Assembly (NCBI GenBank): GCA_024362935.1
Contig: JANCRA010000012.1
Span: 2,356,001-2,420,000, forward strand
DNA: 64,000 nt
Origin: Setophaga petechia
Lineage: Eukaryota > Chordata > Aves > Passeriformes > Parulidae
Direction: 5' to 3'
Every line of letters starts with the position of its first letter. The stretch's first letter is position 1. A program made the translations under genes and the position numbers. This document shows positions 25,615-37,549 of the stretch, piece after piece. The notes under the pieces were generated by a model, which ran no database searches, had not been told where the DNA came from, and was given only the letters and a program-made list of their open reading frames with translations.

Positions 25615-25638
25615 GGGATGGGGTTTTGGGGGGTAGGG
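25615..25638 (+). other. G-quadruplex motif
   Basis: Four G runs (3, 4, 6 and 3 residues) separated by AT, TTTT and TA fit the intramolecular quadruplex pattern G3+N1-7. It lies alone in AT-rich DNA with no promoter signature nearby. Confidence 0.6.
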
Positions 25639-26485
25639 AAAACCAAGCAAAAATCTTACCTCTAGAAACTGAGACTTTTAAAGACTTGTACATTTAGAGG
25701 AGCTTGTTCTAACACAGTATGCAGCCACCTTGTTTATGCATCTTTTTCTACTTCTCCTTATTTCCCTGAATTATTACCTCTTCTAATAGTCTCATCTAGT
25801 GTAATTTTGTACTTTTTTAGTTGCTCCTTGTTCTTGACAAAAGGTTATTCACTTAGGACCATCATCCACTGGAAATATGATTTGTTTGCTTGGGAAGTAA
25901 GCATATGTAATATAAGATGGAAAGGACTGGGAAATTTTGTTTAAGATTCTGTGAATGTCAGAAGACCATACAGAGCAATAAATAATTTTTTGAGTCATTT
26001 AATGCCAAAATATTTTATGTATCTTCAATATAGTTCTTCCCTTGTGCTAAAAAATAGAAGAGATAAATAAAGATTACAGAAACACAAACAGAAATAAATA
26101 ATAAGAAGCTATAACTGTTGATTTCTTTATATCTCTATGGTTTGTTTTTTTTCAGTTTGAGCAAGGAAGTGATAAAACTAAGAGAGTGTTAACTAGATAA
26201 AGCATAATGGCAAATCAGAGACCTGCAAGGAACATCTGAAATTTTAAAATCCAGGGAAAAGCTGGGCAGAGTACTCAGTACCAGGCAAAACTGGGAGCCA
26301 GGAAAGAAATCAAAAATACACGTCATCCCACAGCTAAAAATGGGAAAGGAAGGACAGACCAGGATGACTGAGCAACAGGGAAAGAAGAGTGGTCTGTGGG
26401 AAGGTGAGACTCAAAGAGACTGAAGAAGGGAGCAGGTAGCCATGCTAACCAATGAAAGGCAGCACATTTCCAGCTGGTTCAAGGG

Positions 26486-26557
26486 ATCCACATGCCTCTC
26501 CAGATTACCATCCACATGCCTCTCCAGATTCCCATCCACATGCCTCTCCAGATTACC
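26486..26557 (+). repeat. 24-bp minisatellite, three copies
   Basis: Three adjacent 24-bp units ATCCACATGCCTCTCCAGAT + TACC/TCCC/TACC. Copies 1 and 3 are identical and copy 2 differs by one base (A to C). Because 24 is a multiple of 3, the array keeps two overlapping frames open (123 and 66 codons from 26,442 and 26,492); neither resembles a known protein. Confidence 0.95.
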
Positions 26558-27278
26558 AGCCTGTCAGTGCTGTTGGCGTGGTCCCACAGCCCTTACTTAC
26601 AAAGTTTCCCTCCCGCTGTTGCTGGTGATTGGCGCAGGGAGTTCTTTGTCAAAGAATGTACCATCAGGGAGAACACCATGCTCTGGCATTGAAGAGAAGG
26701 CTGAGCATGATTTGATTATGACAATTCAGTGTTTGTGCAGAGTGCTGCCTAGACAATGGTGGCTGCATGAACTGGGTGCACCATCCAATCTAGGTAACAC
26801 AAACAATAAGTAACCAGTTAGTACATCAAACATTACATGCTCAACAGAAAGAGTCATAAAGCACAATTAGCCTACTGTTTTTCTGTAATAAGCAGCACTC
26901 TTTGTCTGAGGGCTGGATTGGCACTGTAGTGTTCACCTAGCATATAATACCAACGATGGCAAGTAATTTTAATGACAATTCTCACAGTGGTGTTTTGGCT
27001 TAAGCATTATTCCAGTTTCAGATCACTATTCCTAGGAGTATATAAGCAAAGTCTTAATAAAGGTCTGGAATTCTATGAGATCTTGAGTGGAAAAAAAATG
27101 ATAGAATCTCTATGTTGTTCAGATCTGATACATTCCCTCAACTACTTGTCTAGTAGATATGCTTTTGATTCCCTGTCCTGTAACCACAAATCCATTTAGT
27201 GCAAGGAAAGCCAAAGAGCAAGAACATTATTCCTATTATTCAAAAAAATTCACAGTGTAAAAGGTGGTGTGGTTTAAC

Positions 27279-27410
27279 ACCATGTTCAAGACCAGGTTGA
27301 ATGGAGCTTTGGGCAACCTGCTCTAGAGGAAGGTGTCCTATAGCAGAGGGAGCTAGGACACGGAGCTAAATGATCTTTAAGGTCCCTTCCATTTCATGAT
27401 TCTATTATTC
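27279..27410 (+). mobile_element. CR1 3'-end fragment
   Basis: Plus-strand CR1 end: CATGTTCAAGACCAGGTTGA, a GGGCAACCTGCTCTAG block, TAAATGATCTTTAAGGTCCC and a TTCATGATTCTATTATTC tail. Only the 3' UTR and the last codons of the former ORF2 remain. Confidence 0.9.
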
Positions 27411-30400
27411 CACATTTCAGTGTATGATACTTTAACTTTTTTTCTTTTAGTGAAATTGTGTACCTGATAGTTGGCTGTTGTTGATACCTCATTTTTATCT
27501 CTGATGTGGTTTTGCAGTGCATGCTAGGGCACCTACTCTGTTCCAACTCATTTATGTGTTTGTTATTTAATGCATGGATTTGAGGAGATTCGGAGTAGCA
27601 GCTTGGGTGAAATAAAGGAGTAGTCTCAAGCCATGTACTCTTGACAGGGGTCCACATTAAACAAAACACTCCCCATATTTGCCAGCTGGAAATCAGTAAA
27701 AAAATCTCACAGGGGAATGAGACTGAACGTCCTTTTAAGTCAGGGTCTGTGTAGTTTGGTACATCAAAGCACTCTCATTTTCTGCTATTCTTTCTCAGGG
27801 ATAAAAAAATACTTAATTTTTAGAACAACCAGACCTGTATCTTTCACTAAGCATTAACAAATAGAGATTGACATACCCCTACAAGGCTTTTATTTACTGA
27901 GACAAAGACTGCATTGAAATGATATCCAGAAAATTGCTACTGGAGAAAAAAAATCTAGTAATAACAGATTTCTAAAGTGATTTAGAGAAATAAGGTTGCA
28001 GATATGTGTGCATTCTTGATACTATCATGTTTTAATATGATTGTAAATAATGTCAGGAACAATAAGGGAGGTTAAAGATACATCAGCCTGCATGGCACTG
28101 AGTGTGGTTTGCCTTGTACTGCACTGGTTGTTGTCTCTTTTCAGCAAACTTGGACAATGATTCCTCCTCCATTTCTGACATGTTGCTAACCACTGCCCAA
28201 GAGAGAAGTAAAAAGGCCAGAAATAGTTTCTGAATTAACTTTCACTTGAACAAATGATGACTTCTGCATTTTATATAAGCCTTTGTTCAGGACGTAACTT
28301 TGTATGTGATTGCTTTCTTTGATACTGTGTTAAGACAGCACAAGAACAGGAACTCAACCTTCTTACAATCCCCATCAAACCAAAATTTTACATAAAATAC
28401 TGTCAAAACAAAATCTGAGCCTAATCCATTTTCCTTTTGAATCACTCACTGCACTCAATTTCTGCATAATCCTGACTTTCATTTCCTTCAACTTCCATTT
28501 CCTTCAACTTCAGTTTCAGCCCGTCACATGAGTAATGAGGAAGAGAGAAAAATCATTTGCCAGACTTTTTAAGGTTCAGGGGTTTGTAGTTTATTTTATC
28601 CCCAGGACAAATATTATTAATAACTTGAGTGAAACCTGTGCATTATAGGTAGGGGTTTTTTTTCCCAAATCTGAGAGAAAAAGGGTAGAGGATTGAAAAC
28701 ATTCAATTTGCCCTTAAAGAAAAAAGAAAAGTTCATCTCCATCTTCTCTGCTCAGATGGAAGTACATCACAGACCAAATCTGGACTGCAGACCATCAACT
28801 AGAGTGCAGTAAATTACCTGTACCCTGAGTTCTAAAAGCAGAACTTAATAAACACTTGTAAATTACATTACAAATAATCTCTTCATGATCTTTCTCCAGG
28901 TTAAGTGAAAGTGATCTTTTATTTCGAAAACTCATGTGAGAAAGAAAGAATAAGATTGTATTTAATGGCAGAACAGTGTGTAGATAGTGTGTCTACATGC
29001 TCTGAGTACCTGCAGCCTTCCAAAACAGCAGTCAGAGTGGGAGATATACCATGTTGGACAGCTGGTTGATACAGCTATTAAAAGGGTGGTTGATGAAGAA
29101 TGGGAACGCTGGACAACACCAGAATTGCCTAGAAAAAGAAAAATCACAGGCAGAACATGGATGATTTGTCCAAAATTGTATGGTGATGGAAGGATAGAAC
29201 CATTTTAGTCACACAAAGGGCCATAATGAAATCACAAAATTATCTAAACATGGTTGGATTTGCAGCACTGAAAGTTCTCTTGCCATCCAACCCCTAGAAA
29301 AGAGCATTTGATATATTAGACATAACATAGTGCTGAGGGTCCTGTGGCCTGATTCAGCTGTTCTTGTGCCCAATGATATTTTGCAACGAGATACACTGTT
29401 TTAGAAATAAAGTAATGGCAGGATTATCAGACACACAAAACTTCCTTAAACTTCTCATCCCTGAAGGCATCCCATGTAGGTAACTATGAAGCAGCAGAAC
29501 AAGTATTTTCTACCTCTCTGCACATTCCTCTGGCTGTACTGGGTCACAGTGGGAAAGCCAAGAAGCTAAGTTGAACCTGAATCACACACATGTGGTTTAA
29601 GACTGCTTTCCTTATAAATTCCTCTCCTAAGTCATATGAAGGTCCTTTTAATGAAAGAACAGGATTGGGACCAGGTAGTCCAAAATCTATCACATTTTCC
29701 TTCCCCTGGGCCAAACAGCCTAGAGGTAAGGGTAACCCACAAAACCATTTCCTTCCTACCAGTTCTGGTCTGGATAGGACTATCCATGCAACTTCCTTTA
29801 ATGATCAGATTCTAAATGACTAAGGAGGCATTTTACACATGTAGGAAGTAGACAGGGCTACTCTAACAGCTGATGTAAATATGCTCCACATTACTTCAGG
29901 CACTTACTTAACCAAATCACCCTGATCAGTGGAGAATTAAACATCTGTTCTCCAGAAGGCAACTTGAATTGCAAGGTTTCAAAAGCTTTTTCTCAGAAGT
30001 GTTTCTCTTCCTCTCCTGCAACTTAACTCCTCTCCTCTCCTCTCCTCCACTCACCCTCCCATTCTCCACTCTCACTTTGATTGCTTAATTGAACAAGGAC
30101 AGTTCTGATTTAATTAACCCGCCTTAGTTAAATGCTTAAGTCAGATGAGAGGAAACCAGGTCTAGGCCCCTAACTTTGAGATCTAAATGTAGATGCTGAA
30201 AGGAAACATTGTAAATACCTGTCAAACTAGCATGTGATAAACACCAGCTCCTCATGTAGTAAGAAATACCATTCTCTTATTGTCTTTGTCCATTTGCACA
30301 AACAAGTCTTCATAAATATTCTCAATGAATGTATTTATTGCCTACCTAAATTAGCAGCACTTCTGATGATTGGAATGTTTCAAACAGCAGCTGAGCTCTT

Positions 30401-31349
30401 TGTACTGTGTGTTCCTTTTTAACAGATAGACTATTGCTTTCTTACTGCTTTCAGCAAATAGAAGACTCAGTTGTGCTGTAAATATAAACAGAATTAATAC
30501 CAGCAACACAGATCTAGAAAAGCTTTAAAACCAGACAGGGTGGCTAACCACTGTTACGCAGTCCAAGAGGACAGTGGGATATGTGGCAATGCAAATTAGT
30601 CCTCAGCTGTGTTAAGCCCTGTCTTCCCTCAGCCAATACTTTGGGGAGCTACTTTTGTTACCACTTTGACTGCAAATGTGAGCTAGTTTCTCTGACTGAT
30701 AGAATCAGACATCTGAATTTGGGTGGTCAGATTTAAAATTTAGAAGCACAATGCTGCCTAATTATGTGTGAAGGCAAGTTGCAGCCACTGGCAAGCCTTT
30801 GGGATTACCAAGTAACCAAGACCAGAATCCAACCTTACATAATGTCCTATTAAAATAAAAAAAGCAGAAGTACTAAGTTGAAAGAAACACAAGAATGACA
30901 GTGTGCTGAGCTGAGTGATAAATTCATAACATACTTTGTCCTTAATGAAAACAGAGCTAGTTTGTGAAATAGTAGGAAAAAATGAAGAAATTCAAGGGGA
31001 AAAGGTTATATGTCTAGGTTTTCTGTTTGTGTGAAAGTATGTATGGTATGTTCTCAGGGTGACTACAAGAATTCAAGTGTGTTTTTAGCTGTGTGGCTCA
31101 AACATCACAAGCTTGTTCCACTTCACAAAGTTATAAATCTTCTCCATCATGTCAGGACTGTTTTTGACTCATTTACATAAAGTCCATGGCTAGAATTCAT
31201 ACTTTTCTCTAGATAATTCAAAAGACTCCTGTCACAGTGAAGATAGCATCAGAGGGAGGTCCTGTGCTAAGCCTGACTGCAGCACAACACATGGACAGTG
31301 AGCTGTTGCCTGTGTCCTGAGACCTCCTGAGCCTATCTCCTGGGAGAGT
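27411..31349. other. Intergenic-type sequence, minor repeats
   Basis: No gene recognised. A two-copy 16-bp duplication, ATTTCCTTCAACTTCC, lies at 28,481-28,512. A (CTCCT)4 tract lies at 30,027-30,046. The piece at 29,225-29,300 (AATCACAAAATTATCTAAAC, later CCATCCAACCCC) looks like the start of a minus-strand CR1 and is listed separately. Confidence 0.5.
29225..29300 (-). mobile_element. Possible degraded CR1 3' end, minus strand
   Basis: AAATCACAAAATTATCTAAA followed about 50 bp later by GCCATCCAACCCCTAG resembles the reverse complement of a CR1 end (family form AATCACAGAAT...GGTTGGA...CCAGTCCAACC). Heavily diverged, with no continuation beyond ~75 bp. Confidence 0.35.
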
Positions 31350-31435
31350 CATGACTGAAGAAATACCAGGGAAGATCCAATCCTTCTAACTTCATGACTG
31401 AAGAAATACCAGGGAAGATCCAATCCTTCTAACTT
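31350..31435 (+). repeat. Perfect 43-bp tandem duplication
   Basis: The unit beginning CATGACTGAAGAAATACCAG and ending TCCTTCTAACTT occurs twice with no difference (31,350-31,392 and 31,393-31,435). Identity over 43 bp amid otherwise decayed sequence points to a recent duplication or an assembly artefact. The second copy runs directly into GGTAAG, a donor-like word. Confidence 0.95.
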
Positions 31436-34087
31436 GGTAAGATTTGCAATAAATACCATTAATTTAGAAAAGCATTTGATTTTTTCACAAAACTTTAATT
31501 ATGCTGAGTATAGTTTCAAGTGCTTCGCCTTTACTGATTTCCAGAGGTTTCTTAAAGTGTATCCAGAAGCTGAGCCTGAGTGGCTACAGGGTTTGCCTGT
31601 ACACATTCTTCTCTCTTTCATATCTTCCCATTAGTTATCCATATCTGCATATCATGATGTCACTTCAACTGTCCCGTATTGACATTTTCACATGCCATGA
31701 CACTTATGGCAAAATTAGCCCTAAATATGCCTTGCAGTAGACCAATAATTGAGCTCAGCTCTGAGCAAATCAATCTCTTGTCACTTCTGTCCTGCCTCAC
31801 TACAAGTATATGCATGTACATTGGTTCACCGTGTGCATTGCTAAAGCTCTGTCCCTCTCTTGCATGAGCCAAAACTAATGGACAACAAAATCTGAATGCT
31901 TCAAAAATCACATGAAGCGTGCTCTGCGAAAACTACGGGCAAAACAGGAAAACAAAAAAACCTCTCTTTCACATATTTTTTTTCAAAATTGAAACATTGG
32001 TTTGGATTGCTGTTCCACAGTTAGATGGTTACATAGTTTTTTCCTCCGAGAGGTTTACAAGCAGACCTGCAGAACAATGGGAAAATCCTAAGCAAGGAGG
32101 TTGTCTGCACAGAGCAGCTCAGAGCCACCATAGACTAACCTGCCATGGGAAAATACTCTGTTGAAATAAAAAAGTAATGTCAATCCTGCTTTGAAAGTGA
32201 AATAATTGCTGAAATTATAGACAATTACACAGGGCGGAGCCACTCCAGGCAAACACTCACACAATTGTCCTTGCCACAGTAAAGAATTAATAGAGGCAAG
32301 GCCACTCTGGAGTCACAGGTGAGAATCCAGTAAGAACCAGACAGAAAAAGCTAAAAGATGCTCCTGCCAACCTCATCATCATTTTCAAGGTAATGCAGGG
32401 TAAAAATGAAGAGAACAAGTGATGGTAAGGCACCATTCTGTTGTTGCTTTCTGATGGGGAAAAAAAAAGAGTGAGGGAGAGCTTAAATAATTCCCAGTAT
32501 AGGTCCTAAATGTATGCCACAGCAGCACAGATTTTCTGACTCTCATCTTGCACTTACACCATTCAAGCAAGTTTCTTTGTTTAAAAGCTTTGAAAACATG
32601 GTACTTCAAGTATGTTTATTGGTAGGCAAGCTTCTATTTCACTCTGGTCAAATTACAAACTGAATAATTACAGCCTGTCTGCTAAAAACTCCCACCATAA
32701 TTTCATTTGGCTCTAGTGTTTTAAACTCCTGCGCAGCATAGCTGTATGCTAAGAGCTTCCCTGTAAAAATGGGCAAAGGAATTACACAGGCCAGCAAAAA
32801 GGCTCCCCAACCCGCTTTAAAGTTTGGAAAGCACTTCAGATTTTACCTGGGTGGGAAAAGAAGTCACCAACCAATGTGCCATATGCTGAAACATCTGTGT
32901 TTAAACACACATGTACAGAACTTACCAAATACACTAACAAGGCATGGTCCACAGGAAAGCTATGTTTTAGAAAAAAAAAAAGGTCACCACAATAAGTAAA
33001 TTGTATTTTAATAGAGATGGGAGAATCAGAAAAACACACACTTTTAACTATTTTCTCATTGTTTTCTCTACAATGATTCATGGACTACGGTCTCTCTAGA
33101 AAGCCACTATTCCACCCATACTCCCTCTGTGTGTGCTCTGTGAATTTCTTACTCCTCACACATTTTCCCAAGAAATTGTCTGCGCTAACCTTTGTTGATA
33201 GGTGTCAAAATATTTCACAGCAAAAAGCCACAGCATGTGTTGTAAATAGCAAAATGACCCGGTTTTGCAGAAATTTTGCTTTTTATAGTACAGTGGGAAT
33301 TCTATCAAATGAAACAGCCTCACTGCTTCTGTATGTCATATCAAGCTGAACAAGTGAACTGGATGTAAGTATCTCCACTGCTTTTATCAAGATGTGAAAT
33401 TGAGCAATAAAGTAAATCTTGCTGATGAGAAGGTAGATTTCGTACAGCACCAGCTGAAGGAAAGGGACTTCTCAGTTGCTTATCCTCAGGAACCCAGACA
33501 GGAAATCTCACCCTCAGATTTCACTCTTGGTTACCTGCTCCCTTGACAATACCTGTTCACACTGTCCATACAATGCAGCCATTCTCTTTCAGCTGATGAA
33601 CTCCAGGTATATCTATGTCAAACAGCAAAGTATTTTGATTGCAACACAAGCCTTTGAACTAAAGCTTCAGAGGAATGTTGGCGCAGAACTAACAATGCCG
33701 AGCAATTAGCTTAAGTGCTCTCCCACTGAAATGTAATCACCATCTGAAATAAACCAGCTCCTGCTTCAGAGAGCAAAGAGAAGGTGATTTTGGTCGGAAG
33801 TCACCTGGCAGGGGTCCTCCACACCGGAGAGAAGAGGTGCCACACTTGCCCTCTGGTGCCTAGGCGTGAATGAGCCCTCCCGGCTCTCGGCTGCGGGAGG
33901 CTCCTGGCGTGGTGGAGGTGGGCTGGGATCTCTCCTGGACCCCCCGAGGAAAAATAGGCCTAGAAATATCGTGCAAAACTGGTTTGCTCAGGCATCCTGC
34001 TGGTCTCCTGAGCCTGTAGGAATGTTAGCATCAGAAATGGAAGCTGGGAGTCCCCAGAGCACTGCAGCTCTCAGAGTGGCTCCTAAG
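31436..34087. other. Unassigned sequence, GC-rich toward its end
   Basis: No gene recognised. The last ~260 bp (33,830-34,087) are clearly more GC-rich than the surroundings, with a few CpGs and a 7-bp-arm inverted repeat CCTCCCG/CGGGAGG (33,876-33,882 and 33,894-33,900). No promoter elements or protein family seen. Confidence 0.45.
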
Positions 34088-34572
34088 TGTTAAAAATAGG
34101 TTAGAAACTGTTGTAAAATAGTTGATAAATCGATAAGCATATACTGTTAGTTTGCTTATTATATTGCAAAAGAGGTTAAAAGGGTAGTTATAAGAAATAC
34201 GGTACTCAATGCCATAATATACCTAAGTGCACCACCCCCCCAGAAAAACAAGCCGGGCTGGACAGAACTGTAATAGGCCAATCAAGCACCTTAAACCTTC
34301 ATGCAAATGAAGGATCCAAAAAAGAAACCAATCCAAAGGGACAAAAAACAGGATAAAAAGGGGTTTCTGACCCACTGAATTTGTGCTGCTCCATCTGGGA
34401 CATTGGAGACATTGCTACATCGTTGCTGAAAAGACCCAGCATCGGCATTGCAGCACCCTCGACGGGAGCGCTCCTGCTTGGCCCACGGGCTCCCTTGCTT
34501 TAGGCCTTTCTTTTTTCTTATAATAAATGCTGAAATCACTTTAGTACCGGGAGCCTGCTCTCATTTTTAACA
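34088..34572 (+). mobile_element. Solo endogenous retroviral LTR, plus strand
   Basis: 485 bp with perfect inverted 10-bp termini: TGTTAAAAAT at the start and ATTTTTAACA at the end. It has the internal order of an LTR: CCAAT boxes (34,278-34,282 and 34,328-34,332), a TATA-like GATAAAAAG (34,352-34,360), then AATAAA (34,522-34,527) about 45 bp before the end. That gives U3, R and U5 on the plus strand. Flanks CTAAG (34,083-34,087) and CTAGG (34,573-34,577) look like a 5-bp target duplication with one mismatch. No viral genes adjoin it, so it is the product of LTR-LTR recombination. Family not determined. Confidence 0.9.
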
Positions 34573-35532
34573 CTAGGGAGCACAGAAAGGAGGGTTCAAA
34601 GCACCTGGGGCATCCTCATCTGTTCAGCAAACTGGTGAGTGACCTACCAGAGGATCCTTCACCGCATTTTGTCACACTGCTTCCTTTCTCACATGCTCAA
34701 AACACTGTATTAAACCAAGGCTGCACTGGACACCAACAAGGACAGAACATTAGGACATCCTACTAGACGCTGGAAATGTGTGGATATCTTCCTGCACAGT
34801 CAGATGAAGCCTTTGGTAAGGAAAAGCTCTTGTAGAGGCTTTAGCGACCCAAGCTGACAAGTAGCAAAGAGAAGGATTTTGTGTTACATTCTTGACAGCA
34901 TGCTTATGTCAGAAACTCACACATACAAGGACCCTTCTCTACGCCCAAAAATGAATGTTGCTGGAGCATGCAAAAGACAAGTAAATAGCAAGAATTCCTA
35001 AATAATACCAATAATAAAACCCTCTTACTTTTGACCTGGGATAGTTTCCCTGGTGATACATCTGAGAGCAAGGTTTTGCAGATAAGGACAGAGTGGAATG
35101 AAAGCAAGCCCTCCTGCAGCTGCCTTTGCTTTAGAGAAAAAGGCAGTCAGCACCATGCCCTTAGCAGATCTGCACAAAGGCTGATAGGGCTCTGCCAAAT
35201 GATCCTCACAAACGTGAAATAGGGAATATGATAAACTGGGCATAAGAGAGCAATAGCAATGCAAAGATCTTGATGATAAGCTAGAGTCAAATGCCTAAAA
35301 ATGTCTTCCCACTTTACTCTGGAGGAGCTAAATTGGAATCTGTGCACTGCATAATACTGCCTCCCAGCTTTCTGTGAAGAGACACATCCAGGTGATTCAG
35401 GTGTTCATCACACCCCAGGCACGCCTGCTTCCAGTCAATTCCCTTACACTTATGCAGGACTAGCAGTAATTTGAAGATTCTTGACAGATAACTCTTTAAT
35501 TCCCTGACAACACCAATTCTACAACCTCCCCA
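34573..35532. other. No feature recognised
   Basis: Unique-looking sequence between the solo LTR and the SINE. Only short chance frames. Confidence 0.5.
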
Positions 35533-35676
35533 TAGCCAGTTCTGGTCTATTGAGAGCATGGTGCTAATCAGACCAGGGCTGTAGATTCAATCCTCATGCT
35601 GGCCATTTGCTATAGATTGGACTTAATGATCCTTTTGGGTCCCTTCCAACACCAGATATTCTGTAACTTCTGTAAC
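35533..35676 (+). mobile_element. tRNA-Ile-derived SINE with CR1 tail (TguSINE1-like)
   Basis: The head resembles tRNA-Ile(AAU). GAGAGCATGGTGCTAATCAG carries the D-arm end and anticodon region with AAT, and GTAGATTCAATCCTCATGC is the T-arm/B box (family form GGTTCGATCCCCGTACGG), ending in GGCCA-like TGGCCAT. The tail (GGACTTAATGATCCTTTTGG, then GTCCCTTCCAACAC and ATATTCTGTAAC) is a CR1 3' end, which lets CR1 reverse transcriptase mobilise the SINE. The head is too mutated to be a working tRNA gene. I recall this tRNA-Ile/CR1 architecture from passerine SINEs; the family name needs a library match. Confidence 0.8.
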
Positions 35677-37549
35677 AAAAAATAAGACCGCAAATAAAAT
35701 AAACAATCCTTGATATATAAGTGTCTTTCTGACAAAAATGAAATTAACTAGTACTTGCGTTGTGCTCAGCAAAAATCTAAAAATTCTTATTGCTCTTTTG
35801 TTTGTGTAATGATCTCCTGGTATCAATATATCATTAGGCTCTTAGCATACAATTACATCTTAACACTCAAAATCTTTTTCTGTTACAGAAAGCAGTTCTT
35901 TCAGAGTTACAGACTTAACAATTTTTTCTAAACTAAGCAAATTTTTTAGCTCCTCTCTGAACTTTCTTCAGCTATTTTCATTTAAAATATAGGACACAAG
36001 ATGAACATGTTCCCTTAGACGAGGCCTCCTGGTGTCCAAGAATAAAACACAACAGCATCAATATCTTCTTGCAATTGTCCCCTTGTCAATTCTGCTGCCT
36101 CTTGCTGCCACGCATTTGTCAACTAATTTTTGTGCCCTAAGTATACCAGTCTGTCCTACTCATCACTGAACCTCCTTTTACCATTTTAAACCACTTCTAC
36201 TGCTTACCAAAGTCATCCTGAGTTTTTGATCTTGCCTCTCACAGCCTATGTAATGCTTTTCTCTCTACCTTACCATTCACTGCGGTTGAAATCAGCAGAG
36301 GAATAGAACCATTCTTGCCTCCTGGTCTGAGAAAAAAACACTGGCAAATTCTCTGAATGAAGCTTTCTAACCTTCTGTGTAAGTCCATCTGAATCCTCTT
36401 TCCCTGAATTGTCAGTCCTATGATTCTCTCTCAAAACTTATCCTAAAATCAAGATATAATATACTGATTCTACTCTTTCCTCTTATCCTCTACACTGGTT
36501 TACCTGTCCAGAAAGGAAATCTGATTGATTTGACAATATGAAATTGGAGGTAAATGCGTGTTAGTTTTTTCTTGCAGACTTAGGGGCCTGAAATAATTAA
36601 TTATTTGATTTGATATCTTTAGCCTTATAAATATATTTTAATCCTTTCTTTCTCTCTTCACCCTAACTTTTTTTTTCATAGTCAATAGTTTGTGGTCAGA
36701 GATAGATTTTTTTCAACTGTGGAGACAAAGAAAAGCACTGAATATTTCAGTCTTCTCTCTATTTTGTTCATTAGTTGCTCAGTTCCCCATAAATAATGGA
36801 ACTGTATCTTCTCTAATCATTCCTTTACTTCCAACATAAGGTTATTGATTAATAAAGCTGTGGCTGCATAACAGTCTTTCCAGGGTGATAAATGTTCTGC
36901 ATTTCCGAGCATTCTATAAAATTTTAAATTGCTCTAAGCAGAATTTTTCAGCCATTTTGTATTCATCTTGTAGTTCAGCTGAACTTACTACATTTCTTGA
37001 GTTTGCTTATGAAAGTGTCCTGTGACGCCGTGTGAACAGCTACAATAAAGCCAAGCTAGTGTACAGCTCCTTCTTTAAAGAAACTTTTTCTATCCTCCAC
37101 AATGAAAATCTATAGTGTTTAATTGTTGGTGCACACATAAAAATAAAGGCCCAAAAAAGAGACAGAGTTTTTAAAGTGATCCCAACCAGACCAATGAGGA
37201 CCTTTACATGACAGTGCTCCCCATAGCTTCCACCTCTTACCAAACATGCAGTACAGGTGCTCAGAGCCTTTGTTTTCCTCAGTGTTTATGAAAATATAAT
37301 CCTGTTTTTAAATCTGGATGTAATTAGTGGTAAGAAACTCCCATCAAATTAAACAGAGACTATTAGAGAGAGGTGCAGCAAAGCTAGGCTGCAACCTTGG
37401 GGCTGCCAATAAAGCTACCTGCCAGCAGCTCTGCTGTGCAGATCCAGCATCACAGAATATGGGATTACACATCAGAATATGTCCCATCTGCTCTTGTGCA
37501 GTCTGATTATGTGAGTCTCAGACATGAATGTATCTGTTCACATGGATAT
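35677..37549. other. No feature recognised
   Basis: AT-rich, intergenic-type sequence without gene or repeat that I can identify. Confidence 0.5.

Larger units (their letters stand above)
20160..26485. other. Intergenic-type sequence, simple repeats only
   Basis: No gene recognised. It holds a (TA)n/TGCA-rich stretch at 22,865-22,904, an A run with GAAAA interruptions at 23,235-23,264 and a G-quadruplex motif at 25,615-25,638. The 143-codon frame at 23,810-24,241 resembles nothing known and is within chance length for a window this size. Confidence 0.5.

Noticed and set aside
34088..34572. Full endogenous retrovirus
   Set aside because: Only one LTR is present, with no partner LTR or gag/pol/env-like frame nearby.
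35533..35610. Functional tRNA-Ile gene
   Set aside because: The head is heavily mutated, the acceptor stem does not pair, and it is fused to a CR1 tail; it is a SINE head.
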